Notes: generated from the sequence alone by a model not told the origin. Counted from the stretch's first letter, positions 26,658 through 35,900 are shown. The stretch is DNA of 64,000 nt from Desulforamulus hydrothermalis Lam5 = DSM 18033 (GCF_000315365.1 NZ_CAOS01000007.1:1-64000), one strand, 5' to 3'. Program-made: numbers and translations.

Positions 26658-26735
26658 TGCATAAACCGCAAACTGGTATATAAAACCAATTAAAGAGACA
26701 TAATACCAATATGGTACGTTGCCACAGGATAAGTA

Positions 26736-26764
26736 TTGACATCCAACAATACATATGATAAATT
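26736..26764 (+). promoter_or_regulatory. Promoter of the rpmG-secE-nusG group
   Basis: TTGACA 26736-26741 with a 17-base spacer to TAAATT 26759-26764. The -35 is perfect; the -10 matches four of six positions. Confidence 0.6.
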
Positions 26765-26827
26765 TGTTAAGGTATATTACTAGACATCTCTGCCCAAGTC
26801 TTTTTTCGTTTTAGGGAGGTGGCAACA

Positions 26828-26977
26828 GTGCGAGTAGGCGTAACTCTGGCTTGCACCGAATGCAAACGGCGCAACTACACCACTACTAAAAATAAAAAGA
26901 ACGATCCCAACCGGATCGAACTGAAAAAATATTGCAAGTGGTGTCATACCCACACAGTTCACAAAGAAACCAGATAG
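26828..26977 (+). CDS. rpmG: 50S ribosomal protein L33 (zinc type)
   Basis: 49 aa. Two CxxC pairs (Cys9/Cys12 and Cys36/Cys39) mark the zinc-binding form. [18 protein letters not shown] is the family signature. GTG 26828 follows AGGGAGG by about eight bases. Upstream of secE-nusG, the usual Firmicutes location. Confidence 0.95.
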   Translation: MRVGVTLACTECKRRNYTTTKNKKNDPNRIELKKYCKWCHTHTVHKETR

Positions 26978-26987
26978 TTAAGCCGCC

Positions 26988-27035
26988 AACCCCAAGCGTT
27001 ACCATAATCGGCCGCATTCCGTAAGGGGTTTTATT
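26988..27035 (+). promoter_or_regulatory. Hairpin with T-tract between rpmG and secE
   Basis: AACCCC 26989-26994 and TTAC 26999-27002 pair with GTAA 27021-27024 and GGGGTT 27025-27030 around a five-base bulge, followed by TTATT. It could be a partial terminator that sets the L33:SecE ratio. Confidence 0.4.
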
Positions 27036-27084
27036 CGAGGCACTACTGGTGTAAACAAAAAAGTTAAGGATGTGGCGTTTTTCA

Positions 27085-27438
27085 ATGGCTGTGCAAAAAA
27101 AGACACTCAAAAAGGCAAGCGCTGCCAAGGAAACAGCGGCAACCAATGAAACCGGTGGGGCCGAGAATAAAAAGGATGCGGCCCCTAAGGATGCTGCTAA
27201 GGCTGCAGCTAAAAAAGAACCCGCCAAGGCGCCCAAAGCGTCTTTTAGTGAGCGTATCGGCAGCGTAAGCAAGTACCTGCGTGGCGTTCAGAACGAGCTG
27301 AAAAAAGTTCACTGGCCCAGCCGCAAAGAGCTGGTTACTTACACTGCGGTGGTGCTGACTTCGGTTGCCGTGCTGGCTGTTGTCATCTGGGTGGTAGATT
27401 CGCTTCTCAGCTTGGGCGTAAAAGGCATCATTTCCTAA
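27085..27438 (+). CDS. secE: Preprotein translocase subunit SecE
   Basis: Essential clamp subunit of SecYEG. The conserved core GVQNELKKVHWPSRKELVTYT is followed by a single membrane helix (about residues 92-112). The first 60 residues are an Ala/Lys-rich, probably disordered extension, so at 117 aa it is longer than the ~60-aa SecE of Bacillus. ATG 27085 gives MAVQKK; an ATG at 27070 is possible but has no spaced SD. Confidence 0.92.
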   Translation: MAVQKKTLKKASAAKETAATNETGGAENKKDAAPKDAAKAAAKKEPAKAPKASFSERIGSVSKYLRGVQNELKKVHWPSRKELVTYTAVVLTSVAVLAVVIWVVDSLLSLGVKGIIS

Positions 27439-27456
27439 TTGTAAACAAGGGGGTGG

Positions 27457-27483
27457 GGAACCCGTCTGGCAGGGTTCCTTTTG
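27457..27483 (+). promoter_or_regulatory. Hairpin between the SD and the nusG start
   Basis: GGAACCC 27457-27463 pairs with GGGTTCC 27472-27478 and is followed by TTTTG. The SD-like AAGGGGGTGGGG (27447-27458) lies on its 5' side and the nusG ATG (27487) on its 3' side. It could be a weak terminator or a structure that brings SD and start codon together. Confidence 0.5.
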
Positions 27484-27486
27484 CTG

Positions 27487-28014
27487 ATGAGTACACAATG
27501 GTATGTTGTGCACACTTATTCCGGTTATGAGAATAAGGTCAAAGCCAACCTGGAGAAGCGAATTGAATCCATGAATATGGAAGATAAAATCTTTCGTATT
27601 CTGGTGCCCATGGAAGATGAAGTGGAAATTAAAAACGGCAAGAAAAAGGTTTCAAAGAAAAAAGTATTTCCCGGATACGTTCTGGTAGAAATGATTATGA
27701 CTGATGATTCCTGGTACGTGGTGCGCAATACGCCGGGAGTAACCGGTTTTGTCGGCACAGGTTCTAAGCCTATCCCGTTAAGCCAGGAAGAAGCCAAGGC
27801 CATTATTAAGCAGATGGGCTTGGAAGAACCGAAAACCAGGATTGACGTCAGTGTTGGCGAAAATGTCAAGGTAATTGACGGGCCCTTTGAAAACTTTGCA
27901 GGTGTGATTGAAGAAATTTACCCTGAAAAGGGTAAAGTTAAAGTTATGGTATCAATGTTTGGACGTGAAACTCCCATCGAGCTTGATTTTTCTCAAATTG
28001 AAAAAATGCTTTAA
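27487..28014 (+). CDS. nusG: Transcription termination/antitermination factor NusG
   Basis: 175 aa. The NGN domain (STQWYVVHTYSGYENKVKANL onward, binding RNA polymerase) is followed by a KOW domain (VGENVKVIDGPFENFAGVI near 125) that contacts S10 or Rho. ATG 27487 is chosen; an in-frame TTG at 27481 is possible. There is no SD within 15 bases of the ATG. It precedes rplK by 30 bases. Confidence 0.96.
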   Translation: MSTQWYVVHTYSGYENKVKANLEKRIESMNMEDKIFRILVPMEDEVEIKNGKKKVSKKKVFPGYVLVEMIMTDDSWYVVRNTPGVTGFVGTGSKPIPLSQEEAKAIIKQMGLEEPKTRIDVSVGENVKVIDGPFENFAGVIEEIYPEKGKVKVMVSMFGRETPIELDFSQIEKML

Positions 28015-28044
28015 GCTTGTAGGTTGTAAGGAGGTGGACTGGAT

Positions 28045-28473
28045 ATGGCCAAAAAGGTAGCTGCCATAATCAAACTGCAAATTCCGGCCGGTAAAGCCAC
28101 CCCGGCGCCCCCGGTAGGTCCTGCCCTGGGTCAACACGGGGTAAACATTATGGCTTTTGTCAAACAATATAATGAAGTTACTGCAGCGCAAGCCGGCTTG
28201 ATTATTCCGGTTGAAATTACAGTATATGAAGACCGGTCCTTTACCTTTGTTACTAAAACGCCTCCTGCAGCAGTACTGCTGAAGAAGGCTTTAGGTATAG
28301 AGACCGCTTCCGGCGAGCCTAACAAGAAGAAAGTGGGTAAACTGCCCCGCTCTAAAGTTAAAGAAATCGCCGAATTAAAAATGCCTGATCTCAACGCTGC
28401 CAGCCTGGAGGCTGCCATGCGCATGATTGAAGGCACCGCCCGCAGCATGGGCGTAGAAATTGTAGAAGGATAG
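28045..28473 (+). CDS. rplK: 50S ribosomal protein L11
   Basis: 142 aa, the usual length. [20 protein letters not shown] near residue 8 is the invariant proline-rich N-terminal signature; the C-terminal domain binds 23S rRNA of the GTPase centre. SD AAGGAGG. The order nusG-rplK-rplA is standard. Confidence 0.97.
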   Translation: MAKKVAAIIKLQIPAGKATPAPPVGPALGQHGVNIMAFVKQYNEVTAAQAGLIIPVEITVYEDRSFTFVTKTPPAAVLLKKALGIETASGEPNKKKVGKLPRSKVKEIAELKMPDLNAASLEAAMRMIEGTARSMGVEIVEG

Positions 28474-28480
28474 CTTCATC

Positions 28481-28510
28481 CGGTGGGAGGATGTAGTCCG
28501 CTAGTACCAC
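28481..28510 (+). promoter_or_regulatory. Possible L1-binding site between rplK and rplA
   Basis: GGTGGGAGGATGTAG followed by a TAGTACCAC arm can fold into a GTGG/CCAC stem with an asymmetric purine-rich loop, resembling the L1 binding sites in 23S rRNA and in L1-operon mRNAs. It ends a few bases before the rplA SD, where bound L1 could block translation. Recognised by eye only. Confidence 0.35.
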
Positions 28511-28525
28511 AAAGGAGGGAAATAC

Positions 28526-29215
28526 ATGCCCAAAGAAGGGAAAAAGCTTCAGGAAGCCCGGAAGCAGTATGATAAAAACACTCTTTACGAGCCCCTGGAA
28601 GCTATGGAGCTGGTTAAAAAGACCGCTCCCGCCAAATTTGATGAAACTGTTGAAGTGGCCTTCCGCTTGGGGGTTGACCCCCGGCACGCCGACCAGCAAC
28701 TGAGAGGTGCGGTTGTGCTGCCCCACGGAACCGGTAAAACCAAAACCGTACTGGTCTTTGCCAAAGGCGAAAAAGCCAAGGAAGCTGAAGCGGCCGGTGC
28801 AGATTTTGTCGGCGCCGAGGAGCTGGTAGAAAAGATTCAAGGCGGTTGGTTGGGATTTGATGTAGCCATTGCCACCCCGGATATGATGGGGATGGTTGGT
28901 AAACTGGGTCGTGTTCTGGGCCCCCGTGGTTTAATGCCCAACCCCAAAACAGGTACTGTAACCTTTGATGTAGGGCCTGCTGTAAAAGATGCCAAAGGCG
29001 GTAAGATTACTTACCGTACCGATAAAGTCGGTATTGTTCACGCACCCATTGGTAAGGTTTCTTTTGATGCCCAAAAGCTGGCTGAAAACTTTAAAACCCT
29101 GGCTGATACATTGCAGCGTGTTAAGCCTGCTTCCGCCAAGGGTCAGTACATGAAGAGCATCACCGTTTCCTCTACCATGGGCCCGGGGATTAAAATTAAC
29201 CCCAACAAGCTCTAG
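28526..29215 (+). CDS. rplA: 50S ribosomal protein L1
   Basis: 229 aa. The [22 protein letters not shown] region and the [20 protein letters not shown] motif near residue 127 identify L1, which forms the mobile stalk by the E site. AAAGGAGGG SD. Followed by the L10 leader. Confidence 0.97.
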   Translation: MPKEGKKLQEARKQYDKNTLYEPLEAMELVKKTAPAKFDETVEVAFRLGVDPRHADQQLRGAVVLPHGTGKTKTVLVFAKGEKAKEAEAAGADFVGAEELVEKIQGGWLGFDVAIATPDMMGMVGKLGRVLGPRGLMPNPKTGTVTFDVGPAVKDAKGGKITYRTDKVGIVHAPIGKVSFDAQKLAENFKTLADTLQRVKPASAKGQYMKSITVSSTMGPGIKINPNKL

Positions 29216-29220
29216 GGACT

Positions 29221-29320
29221 TTGCCCGGTTGCGACAACTGAATAAGTCCAGTCGTAGACAGTTGGTGTCCTTGACTTAATGGCTTAAGCCGCCAGCCGAG
29301 ACCGGGTGAATTACTGCAAA
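29221..29320 (+). ncRNA. Ribosomal protein L10 leader (L10-L12 autoregulation)
   Basis: The region after rplA folds around CCGGTTG/CCGGG-type arms and carries AGTCGTAGACAGTTGGTGTCC and GGCTTAAGCCGCCAGCCGAG-like segments typical of the Firmicutes L10 leader, where L10-L12 binds a kink-turn. A terminator hairpin with a T-run follows before rplJ, so control by premature termination is likely. Confidence 0.8.
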
Positions 29321-29334
29321 AGTGTGAAGCATTG

Positions 29335-29376
29335 CGGGGAATTTTGCCTGTCTTGGCGAATTCCCCCTTTTGTTTT
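29335..29376 (+). terminator. Attenuator terminator of the L10 leader
   Basis: GGGGAATT 29336-29343 pairs with AATTCCCC 29359-29366, followed by CTTTTGTTTT. Downstream of the L10 leader and 25 bases before the rplJ start, it fits an attenuation switch. Confidence 0.75.
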
Positions 29377-29401
29377 ATTCCAGCGGAAGGAGGTGTAGCT
29401 C

Positions 29402-29938
29402 TTGCCGACCACAAAAGCTCAAAAAGCAGTTATGCTGGAAGAAATTAAAGAAAAAATGTCCCAATCCCAGGTTACCATTTTAGCTGATTTTCGCGGCATT
29501 TCAGTGGCTAAAATCACCGACCTGCGGGCTCGCCTGCGCAAAGCCGGCAGTGAAATGAAGGTGGCTAAGAACACCGTGGCCCGTATTGCCGCCCGGGAAA
29601 TCGGTGTTGAGGGATTAGATCCCTACCTGGAAGGGCCTACGGTATTTGCCTTTGGTATTGAAGACCCGGTGGCTCCTGCCAAAATCCTTTCGGATTTTGC
29701 TAAGGAAGTGAAACAAGGGGTTGACATCAAAGCCGGTATTTTAGAAGGCAAGGTGATTGATGCCAACGGCGTCAAAGCCCTGGCCGACCTGCCTTCCAGA
29801 GAAGTATTGCTGGCCAAAGTACTGGGTGGCATGCAGGCTCCCCTGTATGGCTTTGCCGGCGTACTGGCTGCCAACCTGCGCAATCTGGTTTATGTTCTGG
29901 ATCAGGTGCGTCAGCAAAAAGAGAGTCAAGCATCTTAG
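29402..29938 (+). CDS. rplJ: 50S ribosomal protein L10
   Basis: 178 aa; base of the L12 stalk. It shows ADFRGISVAKITDLRARLRKAG near residue 23 and AKNTVARIA; the C-terminal helix that binds L12 dimers follows. TTG 29402 is the start, with AAGGAGGTG upstream. Controlled by the leader at 29221-29376. Confidence 0.96.
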   Translation: MPTTKAQKAVMLEEIKEKMSQSQVTILADFRGISVAKITDLRARLRKAGSEMKVAKNTVARIAAREIGVEGLDPYLEGPTVFAFGIEDPVAPAKILSDFAKEVKQGVDIKAGILEGKVIDANGVKALADLPSREVLLAKVLGGMQAPLYGFAGVLAANLRNLVYVLDQVRQQKESQAS

Positions 29939-29990
29939 TTTGTTCCGTTGCTTAAATTATTTATAAATTTTGAGGAGGTACAAGATCAGT

Positions 29991-30368
29991 ATGTCTAAAG
30001 TAGCTGAAGTATTAGAAATTGTTAAAGGCCTTACCGTGCTGGAACTGGCCGAACTGGTAAAAGCTTTTGAAGAAGAATTTGGTGTATCTGCTGCTGCTCC
30101 GGTGGCCGTTGCCGCTGCACCTGTAGCCGGTGCTGCTGCTCCCGCTGAAGAAGAAAAAACCGAGTTTGATGTTATCCTGGCTAATGCCGGCGACAAGAAG
30201 ATCAACGTTATTAAAGTTGTGCGCGAAATCACCGGTCTGGGCCTGAAAGAAGCTAAAGACCTGGTTGACGGTGCTCCTAAGCCCATCAAAGAAAAAACCA
30301 CCAAGGAAGATGCTGAAGCTATCAAAGCTAAGCTCACCGAAGCCGGCGCTACTGTTGAAATTAAGTAA
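29991..30368 (+). CDS. rplL: 50S ribosomal protein L7/L12
   Basis: 125 aa. An N-terminal dimerisation helix, an Ala/Pro-rich hinge (about residues 36-55) and a C-terminal factor-binding domain ([27 protein letters not shown]) are all present. ATG 29991 follows GAGGAGGT by 11 bases. It is strongly terminated after the gene. Confidence 0.97.
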   Translation: MSKVAEVLEIVKGLTVLELAELVKAFEEEFGVSAAAPVAVAAAPVAGAAAPAEEEKTEFDVILANAGDKKINVIKVVREITGLGLKEAKDLVDGAPKPIKEKTTKEDAEAIKAKLTEAGATVEIK

Positions 30369-30400
30369 TAAGTTTATTGTGACCGGTTTATAAAGACAGG

Positions 30401-30445
30401 GAGGGTATGCCTAAAGCAGTACTATGGGCATACCCTCTTTGTTTG
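30401..30445 (+). terminator. Terminator after rplL
   Basis: An 11-bp stem GAGGGTATGCC/GGCATACCCTC (30401-30411, 30427-30437) followed by TTTGTTTG. It ends the rplJL transcript before the inserted transporter genes. Confidence 0.9.
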
Positions 30446-30485
30446 CAAACAAGCTGCCGGATTGATCAGATAAAAAACCGGCCTG

Positions 30486-30522
30486 TTCTGACAGTCCCGG
30501 AGGGCCGCCCGGGTTGTCAGAA
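30486..30522 (+). repeat. Inverted repeat between rplL and the tup operon
   Basis: TTCTGACA 30486-30493 pairs with TGTCAGAA 30515-30522, and the inner CCCGG/CCGGG segments add five pairs around a small internal loop. No T-tract follows. It lies just upstream of the transporter promoter, so it could be a protein-binding site or a remnant terminator. Confidence 0.45.
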
Positions 30523-30537
30523 AAGTCTGCCTAAATC

Positions 30538-30566
30538 TTGACGTATTTTTGCATGTACTGTAAAAT
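30538..30566 (+). promoter_or_regulatory. Promoter of the tungstate/molybdate transporter operon
   Basis: TTGACG 30538-30543, 17 bases, TAAAAT 30561-30566. Transcription would begin about 55 bases before the riboswitch-like element. Confidence 0.75.
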
Positions 30567-30628
30567 ATACCCTAATTGGCAAATAACGTTGGGGAACGTT
30601 GTTTGCCCTGAACAAAATTATCTTGTTT

Positions 30629-30719
30629 CTCCGAGCCGGTTGTCCTAAGGCTTTATGCGACGGATTGCCGGCCGCTAGGGTAAGCCGGGAAACCGGTTTG
30701 CCTCCCGTGTGGAAAGGAG
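30629..30719 (+). ncRNA. Moco/tungsten-cofactor (Moco RNA motif) riboswitch
   Basis: CTCC 30629-30632 pairs with GGAG 30716-30719 to close an element containing CCGAGCCGG, GGGAAACCGG and TTTGCCTCCCG, which match the conserved blocks of the Moco RNA motif as I remember it. A terminator hairpin follows at 30737-30774, and the controlled genes encode a tungstate/molybdate-type transporter, so context and sequence agree. Whether it senses molybdenum or tungsten cofactor cannot be told here. Confidence 0.75.
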
Positions 30720-30736
30720 AGTGATGAAGATGTTAC

Positions 30737-30774
30737 GGCCAGGTCATTGCTTTCCGCGACCTGGTTTTGTTGTT
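30737..30774 (+). terminator. Riboswitch expression-platform terminator
   Basis: CCAGGTC 30739-30745 pairs with GACCTGG 30758-30764, followed by TTTTGTTGTT. Its place 20 bases after the aptamer and before the first transporter gene implies control by premature termination. Confidence 0.75.
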
Positions 30775-30833
30775 ATTGCAGCGCTAATAAATCTATGCCG
30801 ATATGCAAATTAAATTTGGGAGTTGACCGCATT

Positions 30834-31592
30834 ATGGACCTTATTGTCAACGGCGTCAGGGAAGCGTTAATCAGCTTGTTCGGCGGGGACCCCGAAGTAT
30901 ATCAGGTTACTTTCTTAACATTAAAGATTTCCGGCCTTGCTACCCTGATAAGCCTTTTTCTGGGCATCCCGGCCGGCGTGTTTTTGGCTCTGCGAAATTT
31001 TCCCGGCCGCGGCTTTATAATCAGTCTGGTGAATACCGGTATGGGCCTGCCGCCGGTGGTGGTTGGATTATGGGTAAGCATATTGCTTTGGCGGTACGGC
31101 CCACTGGGATTTTTAGGGCTGATGTACACGCCTGCCGCTATGGTGATTGCCCAGGCGGTAATTGCTACCCCGATTGTTACGGGTTTTACCATTGCGGCAG
31201 TACAGCAGATAAAACCGCAGTTGCGCCTGCAGATACTGGCGCTGGGCGCTTCCCGGCGGCAATATATGTGGCTGTTAATGCGGGAGGCCAGGTTGCCGCT
31301 GCTGGCTGCCGTTATTGCCGGATTTGGCGGGGTAGTATCCGAAGTGGGAGCTTCCATGATGGTGGGAGGCAATGTCAAGGGGTACACGCGGGTATTGACA
31401 ACGGCCACGGTGATGGAGGTTTCCAAAGGAAATTTTGCGGCAGCTATTGCCTTAAGTGTTATATTGTTATTATTGGCTTACGGTGTTACGTTATTACTGA
31501 CCCTGCTGCAGCAGCAGGGCGAAACAACCGCTTCCGGCCACCGGGGAAACCGGTTGTTAAATTTCATGGGTAAACGGCAGAAAAGCAGGTGA
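30834..31592 (+). CDS. tupB: Tungstate/molybdate-type ABC transporter permease (TupB-like)
   Basis: 252-aa membrane protein with about five or six hydrophobic helices. The cytoplasmic loop EAxxxG is represented by REARLPLLAAVIAGFGGVVSEVGAS near residues 145-170, the contact with the ATPase. The start GGDPEVYQVTFLTLKISGLATL resembles TupB permeases. ATG 30834 follows GGGAG by about 11 bases; the frame is open further upstream but overlaps the terminator. Tungstate versus molybdate specificity is inferred from similarity and the riboswitch. Confidence 0.8.
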   Translation: MDLIVNGVREALISLFGGDPEVYQVTFLTLKISGLATLISLFLGIPAGVFLALRNFPGRGFIISLVNTGMGLPPVVVGLWVSILLWRYGPLGFLGLMYTPAAMVIAQAVIATPIVTGFTIAAVQQIKPQLRLQILALGASRRQYMWLLMREARLPLLAAVIAGFGGVVSEVGASMMVGGNVKGYTRVLTTATVMEVSKGNFAAAIALSVILLLLAYGVTLLLTLLQQQGETTASGHRGNRLLNFMGKRQKSR

Positions 31593-31596
31593 AAAA

Positions 31597-32688
31597 ATGC
31601 AGGGGCAGCAGGTAATTTTGCAGGTCAAAAACCTTTGTTGGGGAGTGGCAGGAAGGACTCTGATCGACATTGACAATTTTGTTTTGCATAAGGGTGAAAC
31701 AATTGCCCTGATCGGCCCCAACGGCGCCGGCAAAAGCAGCCTGGTAAAATTGTTAGCCTTGCTGGAAAAACCCTGGCAGGGGGAGATTATTTTTGACGGC
31801 CGGCAGGTGACGGGCAGCCCCTTACAGGTAAGGCGTCAAATGGCCATGGTCTTTCAGGAAGCCCTGTTGCTCAGCGGTTCGGTGTTTGGCAATGTGGCAC
31901 AAGGGCTGCGCTTCCGGGGACTGCCGCGAGATCAAATAGCCCGCCGGGTAAATTACTGGCTTAAAAAATTGCAAATTGCACATTTGGCAGATCGGCATAT
32001 CCGTTATCTTTCGGGAGGTGAAGCACAAAGGGTAAGCATTGCCAGGGCTCTGGCGCTGGAACCGCAGGTGCTGTTTTTGGATGAACCCTTTGCCGCACTG
32101 GATTTACCTACCCGGATAACGCTTATTGAAGAAATCGGTGAAATTATTAAAGCTACCGCCACAGCCACCGTTTTTATTACCCATAACGTGGAAGAAATTC
32201 CTTTGCTGGCCGGGCGGGTGTGCGCTATGTCAGCGGGCAAAATAGTGCAGGATTGTTCCACCGAGGACATCTTCCGCTATCCTGTCAATGAGGAGGTGGC
32301 CAGGCTGGTGGGCATTGAAAATGTTTTGCAGGGGGTTGTTCTGCCGGGCGGCAGGACAGCACAGGTGGGCGAGACGGTGATAAGTTTTGTTGCCCGGCAG
32401 GATTACCGGCCCGGTACCAATATTAACCTGTGCATCCGGCCGGAAGACGTAATTTTAATTGAAGACCGCAAACCGGACGGCGGTCCTAACCTATGCCGGG
32501 GCCGGGTAACCAAGATTTATCCGTTAAGCAGCCAGCTGAAGCTTACAGTGGACTGCGGGTTTTCCATAACCTTGCAGGTTAACAAAGAACTTTTCTTTGC
32601 CGGCAGGGTGCGGTCGGGCAGTCTGGTTAACATCATGCTGCCGCCTGAAAAAATATATGGCTTGCCATTGACAGACAGAGGCATTTAA
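31597..32688 (+). CDS. tupC: Tungstate/molybdate-type ABC transporter ATPase (TupC-like)
   Basis: 363 aa. Walker A GPNGAGKSS near residue 40, signature LSGGEAQRVS near 135, Walker B VLFLDEP near 157, and the H-loop THNVEE near 191. The C-terminal part (about 235-360) carries a TOBE-like, anion-sensing domain (NLCIRPEDVILIE). Four bases after the permease gene. No substrate-binding protein (tupA) is encoded here, so it must be elsewhere or use another system's. Confidence 0.8.
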   Translation: MQGQQVILQVKNLCWGVAGRTLIDIDNFVLHKGETIALIGPNGAGKSSLVKLLALLEKPWQGEIIFDGRQVTGSPLQVRRQMAMVFQEALLLSGSVFGNVAQGLRFRGLPRDQIARRVNYWLKKLQIAHLADRHIRYLSGGEAQRVSIARALALEPQVLFLDEPFAALDLPTRITLIEEIGEIIKATATATVFITHNVEEIPLLAGRVCAMSAGKIVQDCSTEDIFRYPVNEEVARLVGIENVLQGVVLPGGRTAQVGETVISFVARQDYRPGTNINLCIRPEDVILIEDRKPDGGPNLCRGRVTKIYPLSSQLKLTVDCGFSITLQVNKELFFAGRVRSGSLVNIMLPPEKIYGLPLTDRGI

Positions 32689-32744
32689 ACTTTAATGCCA
32701 AAATAAAAATCCCAATTTTTTTCGTCAACAGACAAAAAACCACC

Positions 32745-32773
32745 TTGACAAATACTGCCACTTGTGCTAACAT
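32745..32773 (+). promoter_or_regulatory. Promoter of rpoB-rpoC
   Basis: TTGACA 32745-32750, 17 bases, TAACAT 32768-32773, preceded by TGC (extended -10). It gives rpoBC its own promoter now that the transporter operon separates it from rplJL. The leader to the rpoB start is about 205 bases. Confidence 0.75.
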
Positions 32774-32908
32774 TACAAAATGTCATTCTGTGGATAACCT
32801 AAAATAAACTTGGTTAGGTGGCAAAAATTGTGCATAATTTTCTGCATAAATGGCCAAAATAAAGTAGATAAGGCGTTATAGTGTTTAAAAGCGAGGGATT
32901 GTTGATAA

Positions 32909-32928
32909 AAAAGCAAGACCTTGCTTTT
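32909..32928 (+). other. Perfect inverted repeat in the rpoB leader
   Basis: AAAAGCAAG 32909-32917 and CTTGCTTTT 32920-32928 form a tight hairpin 57 bases before the rpoB start. It may be a weak attenuator; beyond it and the promoter, the 32689-32984 gap shows nothing else definite. Confidence 0.4.
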
Positions 32929-32984
32929 CGTTGTCTGTAATTTTAGCACAAGACCGTCATTTATGTAATTATTTAAGGGGTGTG

Positions 32985-35900
32985 ATGCGTTCGATGGCTT
33001 ACCCGGAACAAGTAGGAAACAGGGTGAGGTGGAACTACGGCAAACTTCGTGAAGTGCTGGATTTGCCCAACCTGATTGAAGTTCAGCGAAATTCTTACGA
33101 ATGGTTCCTGCAGGAGGGCCTGCGGGAAGTGTTTCACGACATCTCTCCCATTCAGGATTTTACAGGCAATCTGGTGCTTGAATTCCTGGACTACACTCTG
33201 GGAGAACCCAAGTACTCCGTGGAAGAGTGCAAGGAACGCGATGTAACATATGCCGCTCCCTTGCGAGTGAAAGTCCGCCTGATAAACAAAGAGACCGGGG
33301 AGGTCAAGGAACAGGAAGTCTTTATGGGGGACTTCCCGCTGATGACCAACAAAGGTACTTTTATTATCAACGGGGCTGAGCGTGTAATTGTCAGCCAATT
33401 GGTCCGTTCCCCCGGCGTTTACTTTGCTGACCATATCGATTCCAGCGGCAAAAGGTTGTTCACATCCACCGTGATTCCTAACCGTGGAGCCTGGTTGGAG
33501 TTTGAAACCGATGTCAATGATCACATATTCGTTCGCATTGACCGCACCCGTAAAATCCCGGCCACAGTATTAATCCGGGCCCTTGGTTACAGTTCGAATG
33601 CTATGATTCTCGAACTGTTTGAGAATGACAAATTTGTTCAAGAAACCTTAACCAGGGACAACACAGATTCAGAAGAAGAAGCATTGGTAGAAATCTACAA
33701 GCGGCTGCGGCCGGGTGAACCGCCAACGGTGGAAAGCGCCCGCTCTTTATTATATACTTTATTCTTTGACCCCAAGCGATATGATCTGGCTCATGTGGGA
33801 CGTTACAAGCTGCAGAAGAAATTAAAGCACGGCGTGCTTTACCGTTATCCTAAAGGCGAAGACGGGCCCAAAGAATGGGATCGCTATTTAAACAAAGAAG
33901 TTCCGGTGGAACGTGAGTTTATCCGGGAGTTAACCAAAGAGGATATTGTAGCTACCTTCCGCTACCTGCTTGGCCTGATGAAAGGCGAAGGCAGCGTTGA
34001 CGATATTGACCACCTGGGCAACCGAAGACTGCGCTCGGTGGGCGAGCTGCTGCAGAACCAGTTCCGCATCGGTTTATCCAGGATGGAACGGGTGGTCCGG
34101 GAAAGAATGACCATCCAGGATGTTGACGTTATCACACCCCAGGTGTTGATTAATATCCGGCCGGTAGTGGCGGCCATTAAAGAGTTTTTTGGTTCCAGCC
34201 AGCTGTCCCAGTTTATGGATCAAACCAACCCGCTGGCGGAATTAACTCATAAAAGGCGTCTGTCAGCCCTGGGGCCCGGCGGTCTTTCCAGGGAACGGGC
34301 GGGCTTTGAAGTGCGTGACGTACACCACTCCCACTACGGCCGCATGTGCCCCATTGAAACGCCGGAAGGTCCCAACATCGGCTTAATTGGCTCATTGTCC
34401 ACCTATGCACGCATTAACAGCTTTGGCTTTATTGAAACGCCTTATCGTAAGGTTGACAAAGCCAACAAGCGGGTTACCGATGAGATTGTTTACCTTACGG
34501 CCGACGAAGAAGAAGGCCATATTATTGCTCAGGCCAACGCGCCACTGGATGAAAACGGCTATTTTGTGGAAGAACGGGTTAACGCACGCCGGGGCCATGA
34601 TACACTGCTGGTGCCCACCGACCGGGTTGATTACATGGACGTATCGCCTAAGCAGGTGTTCTCGGTGGCCACCTCCTTAATTCCCTTCCTGGAGCATGAC
34701 GACGCTAACCGGGCCCTGATGGGTGCCAACATGCAGCGCCAGGCAGTTCCTTTGTTGAAATGCCAGGCGCCGGTGGTAGGTACCGGTATCGAGCACCGGG
34801 CGGCAAAAGACTCCGGCGTTGTGGTGGTAGCCCAAAACAGCGGCGAAGTGGTCAGGGTAACCGCCAATGAAATTGTTATTCGTACCGATGAGGGCAAAAC
34901 CGATAAATATAAATTATTGAAATTTACCCGTTCCAACCAGGGTACTTGTATTAACCAGAAACCCATTGTGGCAAAAGGCGACCGGGTGGAGGCGGGCCAA
35001 ATTATTGCTGACGGACCGGCCACCGACAAAGGTGAACTGGCTCTGGGGCGCAACGTCCTGGTGGCCTTTATGACCTGGGAGGGCAACAACTACGAGGATG
35101 CCATTCTGATCAGCGAAAAAGCTGTTAAAGAAGATTTCTTCACCTCCATACACATTGAAGAATACGAATGCGATGCCCGTGACACCAAACTGGGTCCGGA
35201 AGAAATCACCAGAGATATTCCCAACGTGGGCGAAGATATTTTAAAAGACCTGGATGAAAGAGGGATTATCCGGGTAGGCGCTGAGGTCAGGCCGGGCGAT
35301 ATCCTGGTCGGCAAAGTCACTCCCAAGGGGGAAACCGAGCTGACAGCGGAAGAACGCTTGCTGCGGGCGATCTTTGGCGAGAAAGCCAGGGAGGTAAGAG
35401 ATACCTCCCTGCGGGTACCCCACGGGGAGGCCGGCAAAATCGTGGATGTCAAGGTATTTACCCGGGAAAACGGGGACGAGTTGCCGCCGGGAGTCAACCA
35501 GCTGGTTCGCGTTTACATTGCCCAAAAGAGAAAAATCTCCGAGGGTGATAAAATGGCCGGCCGTCACGGTAACAAAGGGGTTGTGGCACGAATCCTGCCG
35601 GAAGAAGACATGCCCTTTATGGCCGACGGTACCCCGGTGGAAATTGTACTGAACCCGCTGGGTGTGCCTTCCCGTATGAACATCGGGCAGGTGCTGGAGA
35701 CTCACCTGGGCTGGGCAGCCAAGACCCTGGGCTTCCATGTGGCCACCCCGGTCTTTAACGGTGCTTCAGAAGACGACATCTGGGGCTCCCTGAAACGGGC
35801 AGGGTTGCCGGAAGACGGCAAAACCGTGCTGTATGACGGACGAACCGGCGAGCCCTTCGATAACCGGGTTACTGTTGGTTATATTTATATGATTAAACTG

